A stretch of 64,000 nucleotides of DNA. It comes from Amycolatopsis sp. CA-126428. Its GTDB lineage: Bacteria; Actinomycetota; Actinomycetes; Mycobacteriales; Pseudonocardiaceae. Position numbers and translations under genes: made by a program. Where the stretch lies: positions 124,001-188,000 of the forward strand of contig NZ_PPHF01000030.1 of assembly GCF_002904335.1 (NCBI RefSeq), read 5' to 3'. Positions 24,695 through 32,731 of the stretch are shown piece after piece (the stretch's first letter is position 1; every line of letters starts with the position of its first letter). The notes beneath the pieces were generated by a model. The model had not been told where the DNA came from. It did no database searches and was given only the letters and a program-made list of their open reading frames with translations.

Positions 24695-27600
24695 TCACGC
24701 CAGGGTGAGCGCGTAGATCTCCACCCGCGGGTCGTTCGGCAGGCTCACCGACTGCACGGTCTTCCCGCCGTCCAGCCCGCCGGAAATCCCGAACAGCCGG
24801 ACCGGCGGCCCGTCCACCCCGCTCCCGGCCTTGATCCGGTGCGGCATCTCGAGCACCACCGGGCTCCCGGATCCCGCCCAGTCGCCGAAGGTCACGGCCA
24901 GGTCGGCGCTCGTGCCGTCGGTGTAGTGCGCGGTCACTGTCGTCGACACCGGACCATTGTGTGACGCCCCGACAACGCGAAGCGCCGCGTGCTGACCCGC
25001 CGGGAGCAGCAGCGATTGCCCGCGGGCCTCCACGAAGTTGGGCGAAGTCCCCGAAGCGTCCGGCGCCGCGTACGTGACGCCGTCCCAGACCACCGGGCCC
25101 GCCGCCGGGAGCAGCGAAGCGTCGTAGCTCCAGCCGCCGCCGTCGAAGTTGCCTTCCGTGGACGCCGCCACCGTGGCCGTGCCGTCGTGGTTGCGGTCGC
25201 GGCCCAGGTCCACCGCGCACTGCGGGCCCGGAGACACGCACGCCGACGGCGTCCGGACCTCGATCGTCGCCGAGCGGGTCACCGTGTTCGCGCCCAAGCC
25301 CGACACCGTCACCTGCACCGGGTACGTCCCGAGATCCGCGCCCGCCGGCACGGTCACCGTGATCGGCACCGTCCGCTGCACCGGCAGCCGTCCCGACCAG
25401 ATCAACTCCCACGGCTGGACCCGGGCCTTCCACGGCGCCGTGACCGAGACCGTCACCGGCTGCAACACCGGGTTCTGGGCCACCACGTCCAGATCGAGGT
25501 GAACCTCCTGGGCGGTGCCGGACGGGATCACCACGGACGCCTGCCGCAGCGAAGCGTCGACGTGCCGCCGCGAGTCGCCCGGTGCGTTGTTCACCGAAGG
25601 CGGTGTCGCGGCCGGCGAAGTTCCCCACGAAGACGGCCGGGAGCCGAGCTGGTGCGCCAGCGTTCCGCCGTGCGCCAGGGAAGCCCAGTCCAGAGACGTC
25701 TGCCGGACGTCGCGGCCGTTGAGCGACACGCGCTGGATGTACCGGTTCGCGTCGCTCGCGCCCGGCGCCGACACCGTGAGCGTCCCGCCCTGCGCGGAGC
25801 CGTACTGTCCGATCCGGACGGTCGCCGACTCGAACTGCGGGCTCGACAGCGCGAGGAAGTTCGCGCCGCTCATCGTCGGGTACAGGCCGAGCGACGAGAA
25901 GACGTACCAGGCCGACATGGTGCCGAGGTCGTCGTTGCCGGTCATGCCGTCGGGGCCGGTGGTGAACAGCGTCATCGCCGCGCGGACGACGGTCGCCGTC
26001 TTCGCCGGCGCGCCGACCCAGTTGTACATGTACGGCGCCAGCAGGTCGGGCTCGTTGTTCGGGTTGTACGTCGCCTTGCCGTAGTAGTCGTACGGGCTGG
26101 CGATCCAGTCCTTCCGCGCGGTGCCCGCGGGATCGGTCAGCAGCTTGTCGTACGCGAAGAAGGAGTCAAGCCGCTTCTCGGTCGTCTTCTTGCCGCCCAT
26201 CAGCGAGACGAGCCCGCTCGGGTCCTGCGGCACGAGCCACTGGTACTGGTAGGCGCCACCCTCGTGGAACTGGTGGCCGGCGTCGACCGGGTTGTACGGC
26301 GTGACGAAGGTGCCCTCGGTCGTGCGCGGGCGGAACTGCTGGGTCGAGGAGTCCCACAGGTTCTTGTACCACTGGCCGCGGTCGGCGAACATCTTCGCGT
26401 CGGCGCCGTGGCCCAGCCCGCGGGCCAGCAACGCCAGCGCCGCGTCGGCCGCCGAGTACTCCATGGTCGCCGACGCCGGGTGCTCGCAGTCGTTGTCGCC
26501 GCCCTTGGCCGCGCAGTCCTTGCCGAGCTCCAGCCCGCTCGGGATGTACCCGCGGTCGTTGTAGTAGTCGACGCCGGAGCGGCCGTTGTACGGCGAATCG
26601 GCGGGTGGCGTGCTCGTCGCGTTCTTCTTGAGCAGTGCGTACGCCTCTTCCTCGTGCCCGGCGAGCAGGCCCTTCGACCACGCCTCGACGAGGAACGGCG
26701 TCACCGGGTCGCCGGTCATGATGTTCGTTTCGCTCTCGGCCAGCGCCCACCGCGGCAGCCACCCGCCGTCGCGCCCGATGGCGACGACCGACAGCGCGAC
26801 GTCCCGGGCGACCTGCGGTTCCAGCATCTCCAGCAGCTGGTTCTGCGGCCGGTAGGTGTCCCACAGCGAGAAGTTCTGGTACGGCGTGTAGCCGCTCGCG
26901 GTGTGCACCTTGCCGTCGAAGCCGGTGTACTCGCCGTCGGTGTCGCCGGCCAGGTTCGGGTGCAGCTGAGCGTGGTAGAGCGCGGTGTAGAACGCCGTCT
27001 GCCGCTCGGTCGTGCCGCCGGCGATCTTGATCGCGCCGAGCCGGTCCACCCACTGCTGGTGCAGCGCGGCGCGGGTGGCGTCGAAGTCGAAGTTCGACGT
27101 CTCCGCCGCGAGGTTCTTCCGGGCGCCGTCGAGACCGGTGTAGGACAGGCCGACCTTGAGCACGACGTCGTGGTCGGTGGTTGCGTCGAAGCTCGCCCAG
27201 GCGCCGTTGCCGCCGGTGCCCGCGGCGTCGCGGCTGCCCGGCGTGCGCGTCGAGTCGCGCCAGGTGCCGAACGAGCTGAACGGGCGGTCGAAGGTGGCGG
27301 TGAAGTAGACGGTGTGTTCGTCGTGCCCGGCGCAGAACCCGCCGGCTTTGACCCGCCCTTCGAGCGTGCGGTCGCCGACGAGGTGGATCTCGGAGTCCTT
27401 GACGGACTGGTTGGCCTGGCCGGTGTTGAACAGGACGTTCGCCGCGCCGGTCGACGGGAAGGTGTAGCGCTGCCACCCCGTGCGCGCGGTCGCCGTCAGT
27501 TCCGCGTTGACGCCGTACTTCTTGAGGCCGACGCGGTAGTAGCCGGGCTCGGCGTGCTCGTCGTCGTGGCTGTATTCGGACCGGTAGGCGTTCTTGTCAA

Positions 27601-27931
27601 CGTTGTCCACGGCGCCGGTGGTCGGCATGATCGGCAGCTCGCCCATCACGCCGCAGCCGACGCCGGACAGGTGCGTCTGGCTGAAGCCGTAGATCGCGTT
27701 CTGCAGGTAGTCGTAGCCGCCCTGCCCGCCGGTGTCCGGGCTGACCTGCACCATTCCGAAGGGCGCACTGGCGCCGGGGAACGTGTTCCCGAAGTTCTGC
27801 GTGCCGACGAACGGGTTGACCAGGCTCACCGGATCGACCGGTGTGGCGGCGGCCGCGGTGGCCTGGGTCGTGGCGGCGACCACGAGCACGGCGGCCGCGG
27901 CGGCGATCAGTGGTCTGCTTGGCGACCCCAT
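24695..27931 (-). CDS. secreted GH92 family alpha-mannosidase-like glycoside hydrolase
   Basis: A 1078-residue exported enzyme. Residues 1 to about 28 are a signal peptide (MGSPSRPLIAAAAAVLVVAA then an Ala-rich cleavage zone). The GH92 part runs from about 33 to 760 with VNPFVGTQNFGNTFPGA, YGFSQTHLSGVGCG, FSLWDTYRPQ and GNDDLGTMSAWYVFSSLGLYP. Family members are calcium-dependent exo-alpha-mannosidases acting on mannans or N-glycans. The C-terminal 300 residues hold a NEW3-like beta domain and a carbohydrate-binding-like beta domain. A LacI-type palindrome sits 20 bases upstream of the ATG. Confidence 0.9.
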   Translation of the reverse strand: MGSPSRPLIAAAAAVLVVAATTQATAAAATPVDPVSLVNPFVGTQNFGNTFPGASAPFGMVQVSPDTGGQGGYDYLQNAIYGFSQTHLSGVGCGVMGELPIMPTTGAVDNVDKNAYRSEYSHDDEHAEPGYYRVGLKKYGVNAELTATARTGWQRYTFPSTGAANVLFNTGQANQSVKDSEIHLVGDRTLEGRVKAGGFCAGHDEHTVYFTATFDRPFSSFGTWRDSTRTPGSRDAAGTGGNGAWASFDATTDHDVVLKVGLSYTGLDGARKNLAAETSNFDFDATRAALHQQWVDRLGAIKIAGGTTERQTAFYTALYHAQLHPNLAGDTDGEYTGFDGKVHTASGYTPYQNFSLWDTYRPQNQLLEMLEPQVARDVALSVVAIGRDGGWLPRWALAESETNIMTGDPVTPFLVEAWSKGLLAGHEEEAYALLKKNATSTPPADSPYNGRSGVDYYNDRGYIPSGLELGKDCAAKGGDNDCEHPASATMEYSAADAALALLARGLGHGADAKMFADRGQWYKNLWDSSTQQFRPRTTEGTFVTPYNPVDAGHQFHEGGAYQYQWLVPQDPSGLVSLMGGKKTTEKRLDSFFAYDKLLTDPAGTARKDWIASPYDYYGKATYNPNNEPDLLAPYMYNWVGAPAKTATVVRAAMTLFTTGPDGMTGNDDLGTMSAWYVFSSLGLYPTMSGANFLALSSPQFESATVRIGQYGSAQGGTLTVSAPGASDANRYIQRVSLNGRDVRQTSLDWASLAHGGTLAHQLGSRPSSWGTSPAATPPSVNNAPGDSRRHVDASLRQASVVIPSGTAQEVHLDLDVVAQNPVLQPVTVSVTAPWKARVQPWELIWSGRLPVQRTVPITVTVPAGADLGTYPVQVTVSGLGANTVTRSATIEVRTPSACVSPGPQCAVDLGRDRNHDGTATVAASTEGNFDGGGWSYDASLLPAAGPVVWDGVTYAAPDASGTSPNFVEARGQSLLLPAGQHAALRVVGASHNGPVSTTVTAHYTDGTSADLAVTFGDWAGSGSPVVLEMPHRIKAGSGVDGPPVRLFGISGGLDGGKTVQSVSLPNDPRVEIYALTLA

Positions 27932-27950
27932 GGGGCGCGCACCTCCCAGG

Positions 27951-27964
27951 TGACAACGTTGTCA
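27951..27964. promoter_or_regulatory. LacI-family-type palindromic operator upstream of the GH92 gene
   Basis: TGACAACGTTGTCA is a perfect 14-bp palindrome with the central CG typical of LacI/GalR operators, immediately upstream of the GGGAGGT ribosome site of the GH92 gene. A matching half site CGTTGTCA lies at 28029-28036 inside the end of the MocR gene. No LacI gene is in the window, so the regulator would act in trans. Confidence 0.6.
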
Positions 27965-28023
27965 GAAGCGGACTGTCCAGCAGCTTTTCACATCGGGGGG
28001 CATTTGAGAAGGCGGCAAGCAGG

Positions 28024-29346
28024 TCAAGCCGTTGTCATCGCTCGCCGGAGCAGCCGCGCGGCGGCTTCGACGCCGGAGTCGGCGAGGTTGCCGTAGCCGA
28101 GGACGAGCGCGGGCTCGCCGGGCGCCGACCGGTAGCCGTCGAGATCGGCCACCTTGACGCCGGCCGCCTTCGCCTTCCGGACGACGGCCGCGGCGTCCTG
28201 GTCGAGGTGGATCAGGAGGTGCAGCCCGGCGGCGGCCCCGGAGAGCCGCGCGGGCCCGAGCGCGGCGACGAGCCGGTCGCGCCGGGCGCGGTAGCGCAGC
28301 CGGGCGCCGCGCAGGTACCGGTCGTAGCCGCCGCTTTCGACGAAGCCGGCGAGCGCGAGCTGGTCCACCACGGGTGGCGGGTGCGCGTGCACTGTCCACT
28401 GTGGAGGCAGGACGGCCCAGCCCAGCCCGAGCGCGGGGCTGAGCGTCTTGCTCACCGACCCGAAGAGCGCGACTCGCGCCGGGTCGGTGCCTTGGACGGT
28501 GCCGACCGGCCGCCGGTCGTACCGGAACTCGGCGTCGTAGTCGTCTTCGAGGATCAGCCCGTCGACGTCCCGCGCCCAGCCGAGGAGTTCGGCCCGCCGG
28601 CGCGGTGAGAGGACCGAGCCGGCGGGGAACTGGTGCGCGGGCGTGACGAGCACGGCGCGGACGCCCGCCGGAATGCGCCCGACGTCGATGCCCTCGTCGT
28701 CGACCGGCACCGGGTCGACGGTCATCCCGGCGCTCTCGGCCGCCCGCCACAACCGCGTCCACCCGGGATCTTCGGCGGCCAGCCGCGTGCAGCCGCGCTC
28801 GGCCAGCGCGCGGCACACGCCGGTGACGCCGTCGGTGACGCCGCCGCAGACCAGCACGGTGCCGGGCGCGGCGCCGCGGACGCGCCGCAGGTACTCGCCC
28901 AGGACCCGCCGCAGCCGGGGGTGGCCGCCCGGCTCGGGCAGCCCGAAGTCCGGGTGCGGGGTGGTCGTGAGGACCCCGCGCACCGCTTCGGCCCACGGCC
29001 GGCGGGGGAAGTTCCGCAGGTCGGGCAGGCCCGGAGCGAGGTCGTACCGCGGCGGCGTGACGCGCGCCGGCTCCGCCGCCACCACCGCGTCACCCACCCG
29101 CCGGACCCGGGTGGCCGACCCGGTGTGCCCGGCCAGGTACCCCTCGGCGACGAGCTGGGCGTAGGCCTGCGTGACGACCCACCGTGAGCACCCGAGGTCC
29201 GCGGCCAGGCGGCGGCTCGGGGGGACAGTGCCGTCCAGGACGCCGTCCCGGATCGCCTTGCGCAGGGCCCTGGCCAGCTGTTCGTGCTTCGGACCCGGTC
29301 CGGCCGGTTCCAGCAGCACGCCCCAATCGGTCTGTGATCCCGCCAC
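28024..29346 (-). CDS. MocR (GntR/aminotransferase) family transcriptional regulator
   Basis: A 440-residue fusion of an N-terminal GntR winged helix (about residues 15-80; PPSRRLAADLGCSRWVVTQAYAQL in part) with a fold-type I aminotransferase domain. The PLP lysine is in GSVSKTLSPALGLGW, and LEDDYDAEFRYD is the typical MocR/PdxR motif. These regulators bind PLP or an amino-compound adduct. It is divergent from the aldo/keto reductase gene across 47 bases, which is the likely target. Its 3' end points at the GH92 promoter. Confidence 0.9.
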   Translation of the reverse strand: MAGSQTDWGVLLEPAGPGPKHEQLARALRKAIRDGVLDGTVPPSRRLAADLGCSRWVVTQAYAQLVAEGYLAGHTGSATRVRRVGDAVVAAEPARVTPPRYDLAPGLPDLRNFPRRPWAEAVRGVLTTTPHPDFGLPEPGGHPRLRRVLGEYLRRVRGAAPGTVLVCGGVTDGVTGVCRALAERGCTRLAAEDPGWTRLWRAAESAGMTVDPVPVDDEGIDVGRIPAGVRAVLVTPAHQFPAGSVLSPRRRAELLGWARDVDGLILEDDYDAEFRYDRRPVGTVQGTDPARVALFGSVSKTLSPALGLGWAVLPPQWTVHAHPPPVVDQLALAGFVESGGYDRYLRGARLRYRARRDRLVAALGPARLSGAAAGLHLLIHLDQDAAAVVRKAKAAGVKVADLDGYRSAPGEPALVLGYGNLADSGVEAAARLLRRAMTTA

Positions 29347-29393
29347 GGTATTGGACTGTAGTACCGGACCGATCCGGGCTTAGCGTGGTCGGC

Positions 29394-30389
29394 ATGAAGA
29401 AGGTGGAATTGGGCCGGACCGGCCAGTACGTGAGCCAGGTGTCGCTGGGCTGCATGACGATGGGCACGTCGACGGACGAGCCGACGTCCGCCCGCATCCT
29501 GGACGCGTACCTCGACGCGGGCGGCGACTTCCTGGACACGGCGAACTGCTACGCGTGGTGGGCGCCGGACGCCACGGGCGGCGAAAGCGAAGCACTCCTC
29601 GGCCGCCTTTTGCGGGGCCGCCGCGACCGGGTCTTCCTGGCGACCAAGGTGTCGGCGGGGATCACCGACCTCCCGGCGGCGCGCGCCGCTCGTCATCCGG
29701 CCGGCACGGTGGACTGGGACGCGGTGGAGCGCACGTTCGAGGGCGCGGGTGCCGCGGTGATCGAGCGCGAGGCCGAAGCGAGCCTGCGGCGGCTGGGCAC
29801 CGACCACATCGACCTCTACTACGTCCACGTGGACGACCGCCGCGTCCCGCTCGAGGAGACACTGTCCGCTTTGGACGGACTGGTCCGCGCCGGCAAGGTG
29901 CGGCACATCGGCTGGAGCAACGTCCGCACGTGGCGCCTGGAGCGCATCCGCTCGCTGGCACTGGCCAACGGGTGGGCTTCCCCGGTGGCCGTGCAGGTCC
30001 AGCACTCCTACCTCCGCCCCGCGGCGGGCGTCGACGCGGCGTCGATCGCGAGCGGCGAGCTGCTGGACTGGCTGGCCGCACACCCGGACGTCTCGCTGGC
30101 CGCGTATTCCTCGCTGCTGCGCGGGATCTACGACGACGCCACCTACCGCGAGTCCACGCCGGTGTGGCGGTCCTACGCGGGTCCGGACGCCGAAGCGCGC
30201 CTGGCCGCGGTGGCCAAGGTGGCGGCCGAGCTCGGGGCCACGGGCAACCAGGTGGCGCTGGCGTGGCTGCTGCGCCACGGCGTCATCCCGCTGATCGGGC
30301 CGCGGACCTGGGCGCACTACGAGTCGATCGCGCCGGCCTTCACGCTGGAGCTGCCGGACGAGCTGTTGTCCTTGCTGGACAACGCGTAG
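29394..30389 (+). CDS. aldo/keto reductase
   Basis: A 331-residue TIM-barrel NADPH-dependent oxidoreductase. The catalytic set is visible: Asp and Tyr in DTANCYAWW, Lys in ATKVS and His in YYVHVDD, followed by HIGWSNVRTWRLERI. Start at ATG 29394. It is divergent from the MocR regulator, and its 3' end overlaps the convergent LysR gene by 73 bases. The substrate is unknown. Confidence 0.88.
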   Translation: MKKVELGRTGQYVSQVSLGCMTMGTSTDEPTSARILDAYLDAGGDFLDTANCYAWWAPDATGGESEALLGRLLRGRRDRVFLATKVSAGITDLPAARAARHPAGTVDWDAVERTFEGAGAAVIEREAEASLRRLGTDHIDLYYVHVDDRRVPLEETLSALDGLVRAGKVRHIGWSNVRTWRLERIRSLALANGWASPVAVQVQHSYLRPAAGVDAASIASGELLDWLAAHPDVSLAAYSSLLRGIYDDATYRESTPVWRSYAGPDAEARLAAVAKVAAELGATGNQVALAWLLRHGVIPLIGPRTWAHYESIAPAFTLELPDELLSLLDNA

Positions 30390-31219
30390 GCGGTGGCGAG
30401 CAGCGCGGCGACGCTCGGCTTGTGCTCGTCGCGCCGCCGCCACGTCATGGTGATTTCCGTGGTCGCCCCGGCCAGCGGAACGGCGACCGCGCCCGCGTGC
30501 TCGGCGAGCGCGGGCACGATCCCGCACCCCAGGCCGGCGGCCACGCACCGCGCGAGGGCGGCGAGGCTGCCGACTTCCGCCTCGACGACGGGTCCGTCGA
30601 TCCGGTCCAGCATTTCCCGGAAGCCGCAGCCGTTCGGCGTCGCGAGGAAGCCGACGCCGTCGAGGTCGCCGGGCCGGATTTCTTCCCGCTCCGCCAGGGG
30701 ATGCCCGGGCGGGACGATGACGACGAGCGGTTCGGTGCCCAGCGACGCACTGGCGAGCGCCGGGTCGGCGGGCGGCTCGCCGAAGGTGAAGCAAACGTCC
30801 ATTTCGGACCGTTGCACGGCTTGGTAGAGCTCGCCGCGACTGCCTTCCGCCAGGCTGACGCGCACGCGCGGCCACCGCGTCCGGTACTCGCCGAAGAGGG
30901 CCGGGATCCGTTGCGCGCACAGCGTTTCCAGGGCGCCGATGGTCAGTTCGCCTTCGGGCTCACCGCGCTCCTCGTCGACCGCCGCCCGGGCTTCTTCGAC
31001 GAGTTCGAGCACCTGGTCCGCGTAGCCGACGAGCCGTTCCCCGGCGCCGGTGAGCCGCAGCCGCCGCCCGCGTTCGAACAGCTTCGAGCCGAGTTCCGCT
31101 TCCAGGGCCTGGATCTGTTCGGTGACGCTGGATTGCGCGTAGTGCAGCTCAGCGGCGGCATGGGTGAAGTTGAGCGTCCGCGCGACGGCGCGGAAGGTGC
31201 GCAGGTGGCGCAGTTCCAT
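30317..31219 (-). CDS. LysR family transcriptional regulator
   Basis: A 300-residue LTTR with the HTH at residues 1-60 (ELRHLRTFRAVARTLNFTHA, then HYAQSSVTEQIQALE) and an effector domain beginning GELTIGALETLCAQRIPAL. An ATG four codons upstream (31229-31231) is also possible. It is divergent from the MFS exporter gene across about 80 bases and is its likely regulator. The C-terminal Ser-rich tail (SSKDNSSSGSSSVKAGAI) comes from the segment overlapping the aldo/keto reductase gene. Confidence 0.88.
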   Translation of the reverse strand: MELRHLRTFRAVARTLNFTHAAAELHYAQSSVTEQIQALEAELGSKLFERGRRLRLTGAGERLVGYADQVLELVEEARAAVDEERGEPEGELTIGALETLCAQRIPALFGEYRTRWPRVRVSLAEGSRGELYQAVQRSEMDVCFTFGEPPADPALASASLGTEPLVVIVPPGHPLAEREEIRPGDLDGVGFLATPNGCGFREMLDRIDGPVVEAEVGSLAALARCVAAGLGCGIVPALAEHAGAVAVPLAGATTEITMTWRRRDEHKPSVAALLATAYALSSKDNSSSGSSSVKAGAIDS

Positions 31220-31301
31220 GGCATCCCCCATCGGCGTTCCCGATACCCGTCATCGTAACTGCCTGCTTCCACCGGGATCACCGAGCGTCCAGGCTTTGGA
31301 C

Positions 31302-32435
31302 GTGGCAAGACTCCTCATCGGCCTTTCGCTGGGCTACTTCCTGGTCATGCTGGACACGACGATCGTGACGGTCGCGCTCCCGGCTCTCTCGCCGTCCTTA
31401 CCGGCACAGCAATGGATTTCGAACGGCTACACGCTGACGTTCGCGGCGTTCCTGCTGACGGCGGGCGCGTGGTCGGACCGCTTCGGCGCCCACCGGGTGT
31501 TCTCGGTCGGCCTGGTCTCGTTCGCGACGCTGTCCGGTTTGTCGGCGCTGTCGTTCTCGACCCCGTTCCTGATCGCCCTCCGCGCCCTGCTCGGCGTGGC
31601 GGGCGCCCTGCTGGTCCCGTCATCGCTGTCGCTGATCGCGGCGGCCTACCCGGTACCCGCCGCGCGGGCGAAGGCGATGGGGGTGTGGGCCGCGGTGAGC
31701 GGGACCGGCCTGGTGACGGGCCCGCTCCTGGGCGGCCTCCTGACCGAGGCGTTCGGCTGGCGGGCGATCTTCCTGGTCAACGTCCCGGTGGCCGCGATCG
31801 CGTGGGCGTTGTCACGCTCGGCGCCCTCGACCCCGGCGCGAGCGGGCCGGATGCTCCCCGCGCGCCTGTTCCGGGTTCGCGCGTTCCCGCTGGGGCTCGT
31901 GGCGGGCGCGATCGTGAACTTCGGGTTGTCCGGGGTGCTGTTCGTGCTGTCGCTGTATTTCCAGGAAACCCGCGGTTATCCGCCGTCGATGACCGGGCTG
32001 GCGTTTCTTCCCCTGACGATCCCGACGGCGTTCAACCCGATTTTCACCGGCCGTTTGGTGGCTCGCGTCGGGCCGCGCATTCCGGCGGTGACCGGCTTTC
32101 TGCTGATGTCCGGCGGCACGCTGCTCCAGGCGGCCACGACGTCGGCGGCCCTGTCGGTGGTCGCGCTGGCCCTGCTGGGCTTCGGGGTCTCGTTGGCCAT
32201 CCCCGCACTGCTGACGTTGGTGGTCACCGCCGTTCCGCCCGACCTGACCGGCGTCGCCGGCGGCGCGTTGAACGCCTCTCGCCAGGCTGGTGCCGCCCTC
32301 GGGGTGGCCGTCTTGGGCGCCGTGCTGACCGCGACGACGACGTCGATTGCGCTGGTCGCGGCCGCGGGCGTGCTCCTGGCCGGAGCGGTGACCGTTTCCT
32401 CTTCGTTTATGAAACAGGAAACCCCTTGTCGCTGA
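31302..32435 (+). CDS. MFS transporter, drug-efflux (DHA) type
   Basis: A 377-residue membrane protein with about twelve hydrophobic helices. Diagnostic motifs are LDTTIVTVALPAL in helix 1 (DHA2-type motif D1), GAWSDRFGAHRVF (motif A, loop 2-3) and GVWAAVSGTGLVTGPLLGGLL (motif C, antiporter motif in helix 5). It likely exports a small toxic compound using the proton gradient. The start is uncertain; GTG 31302 places helix 1 at the N-terminus. It is at the short end for this group. Confidence 0.85.
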   Translation: MARLLIGLSLGYFLVMLDTTIVTVALPALSPSLPAQQWISNGYTLTFAAFLLTAGAWSDRFGAHRVFSVGLVSFATLSGLSALSFSTPFLIALRALLGVAGALLVPSSLSLIAAAYPVPAARAKAMGVWAAVSGTGLVTGPLLGGLLTEAFGWRAIFLVNVPVAAIAWALSRSAPSTPARAGRMLPARLFRVRAFPLGLVAGAIVNFGLSGVLFVLSLYFQETRGYPPSMTGLAFLPLTIPTAFNPIFTGRLVARVGPRIPAVTGFLLMSGGTLLQAATTSAALSVVALALLGFGVSLAIPALLTLVVTAVPPDLTGVAGGALNASRQAGAALGVAVLGAVLTATTTSIALVAAAGVLLAGAVTVSSSFMKQETPCR

Positions 32436-32520
32436 ATGCGGTCACGCGAATCCTCGGTGGTGGGCGCGGAATTCTCCGAAACGCCCGGAACAAATCACCA
32501 TTCCCGAGAAGGGGTTCGCC

Positions 32521-32697
32521 ATGTTCAAGAAGCTGGCCAAAATCGGTGGTCCGGTGCTCGCTGTCGCCGCGCTCGCCGCGCTGCCGGTGATCGGCTCCAC
32601 CACCGCGTACGCGGACGACGACAACGGCGCGCCGGCCGCCCCCGTCGTCACGCCGACGCCGACCGACACCACCGACGGCAACCCCTGGCACGGTTGA
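32521..32697 (+). CDS. short secreted peptide (58 residues)
   Basis: ATG at 32521 with GAGAAGGGG upstream. The product begins MFKKLAKIGG, has a hydrophobic core (VLAVAALAALPVIGS) and a cleavage site after TTAYA, leaving about 27 residues that start DDDNGAPAAP and end GNPWHG. It is a clear signal peptide plus a small acidic, Pro/Thr-rich mature part without Cys. It has no recognised family. It lies between the MFS gene and the convergent SARP regulator. Confidence 0.6.
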   Translation: MFKKLAKIGGPVLAVAALAALPVIGSTTAYADDDNGAPAAPVVTPTPTDTTDGNPWHG

Positions 32698-32731
32698 CGG
32701 CTCGCCGTGGGTGGCCGATCCGGGCGGTCAC

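Noticed and set aside
24989..28096. Plus-strand frame of about 1,035 codons opposite the GH92 gene
   Set aside because: Composition is Arg/Val/Gly repetitive and it mirrors the GH92 codons, so it is a codon-bias artefact.
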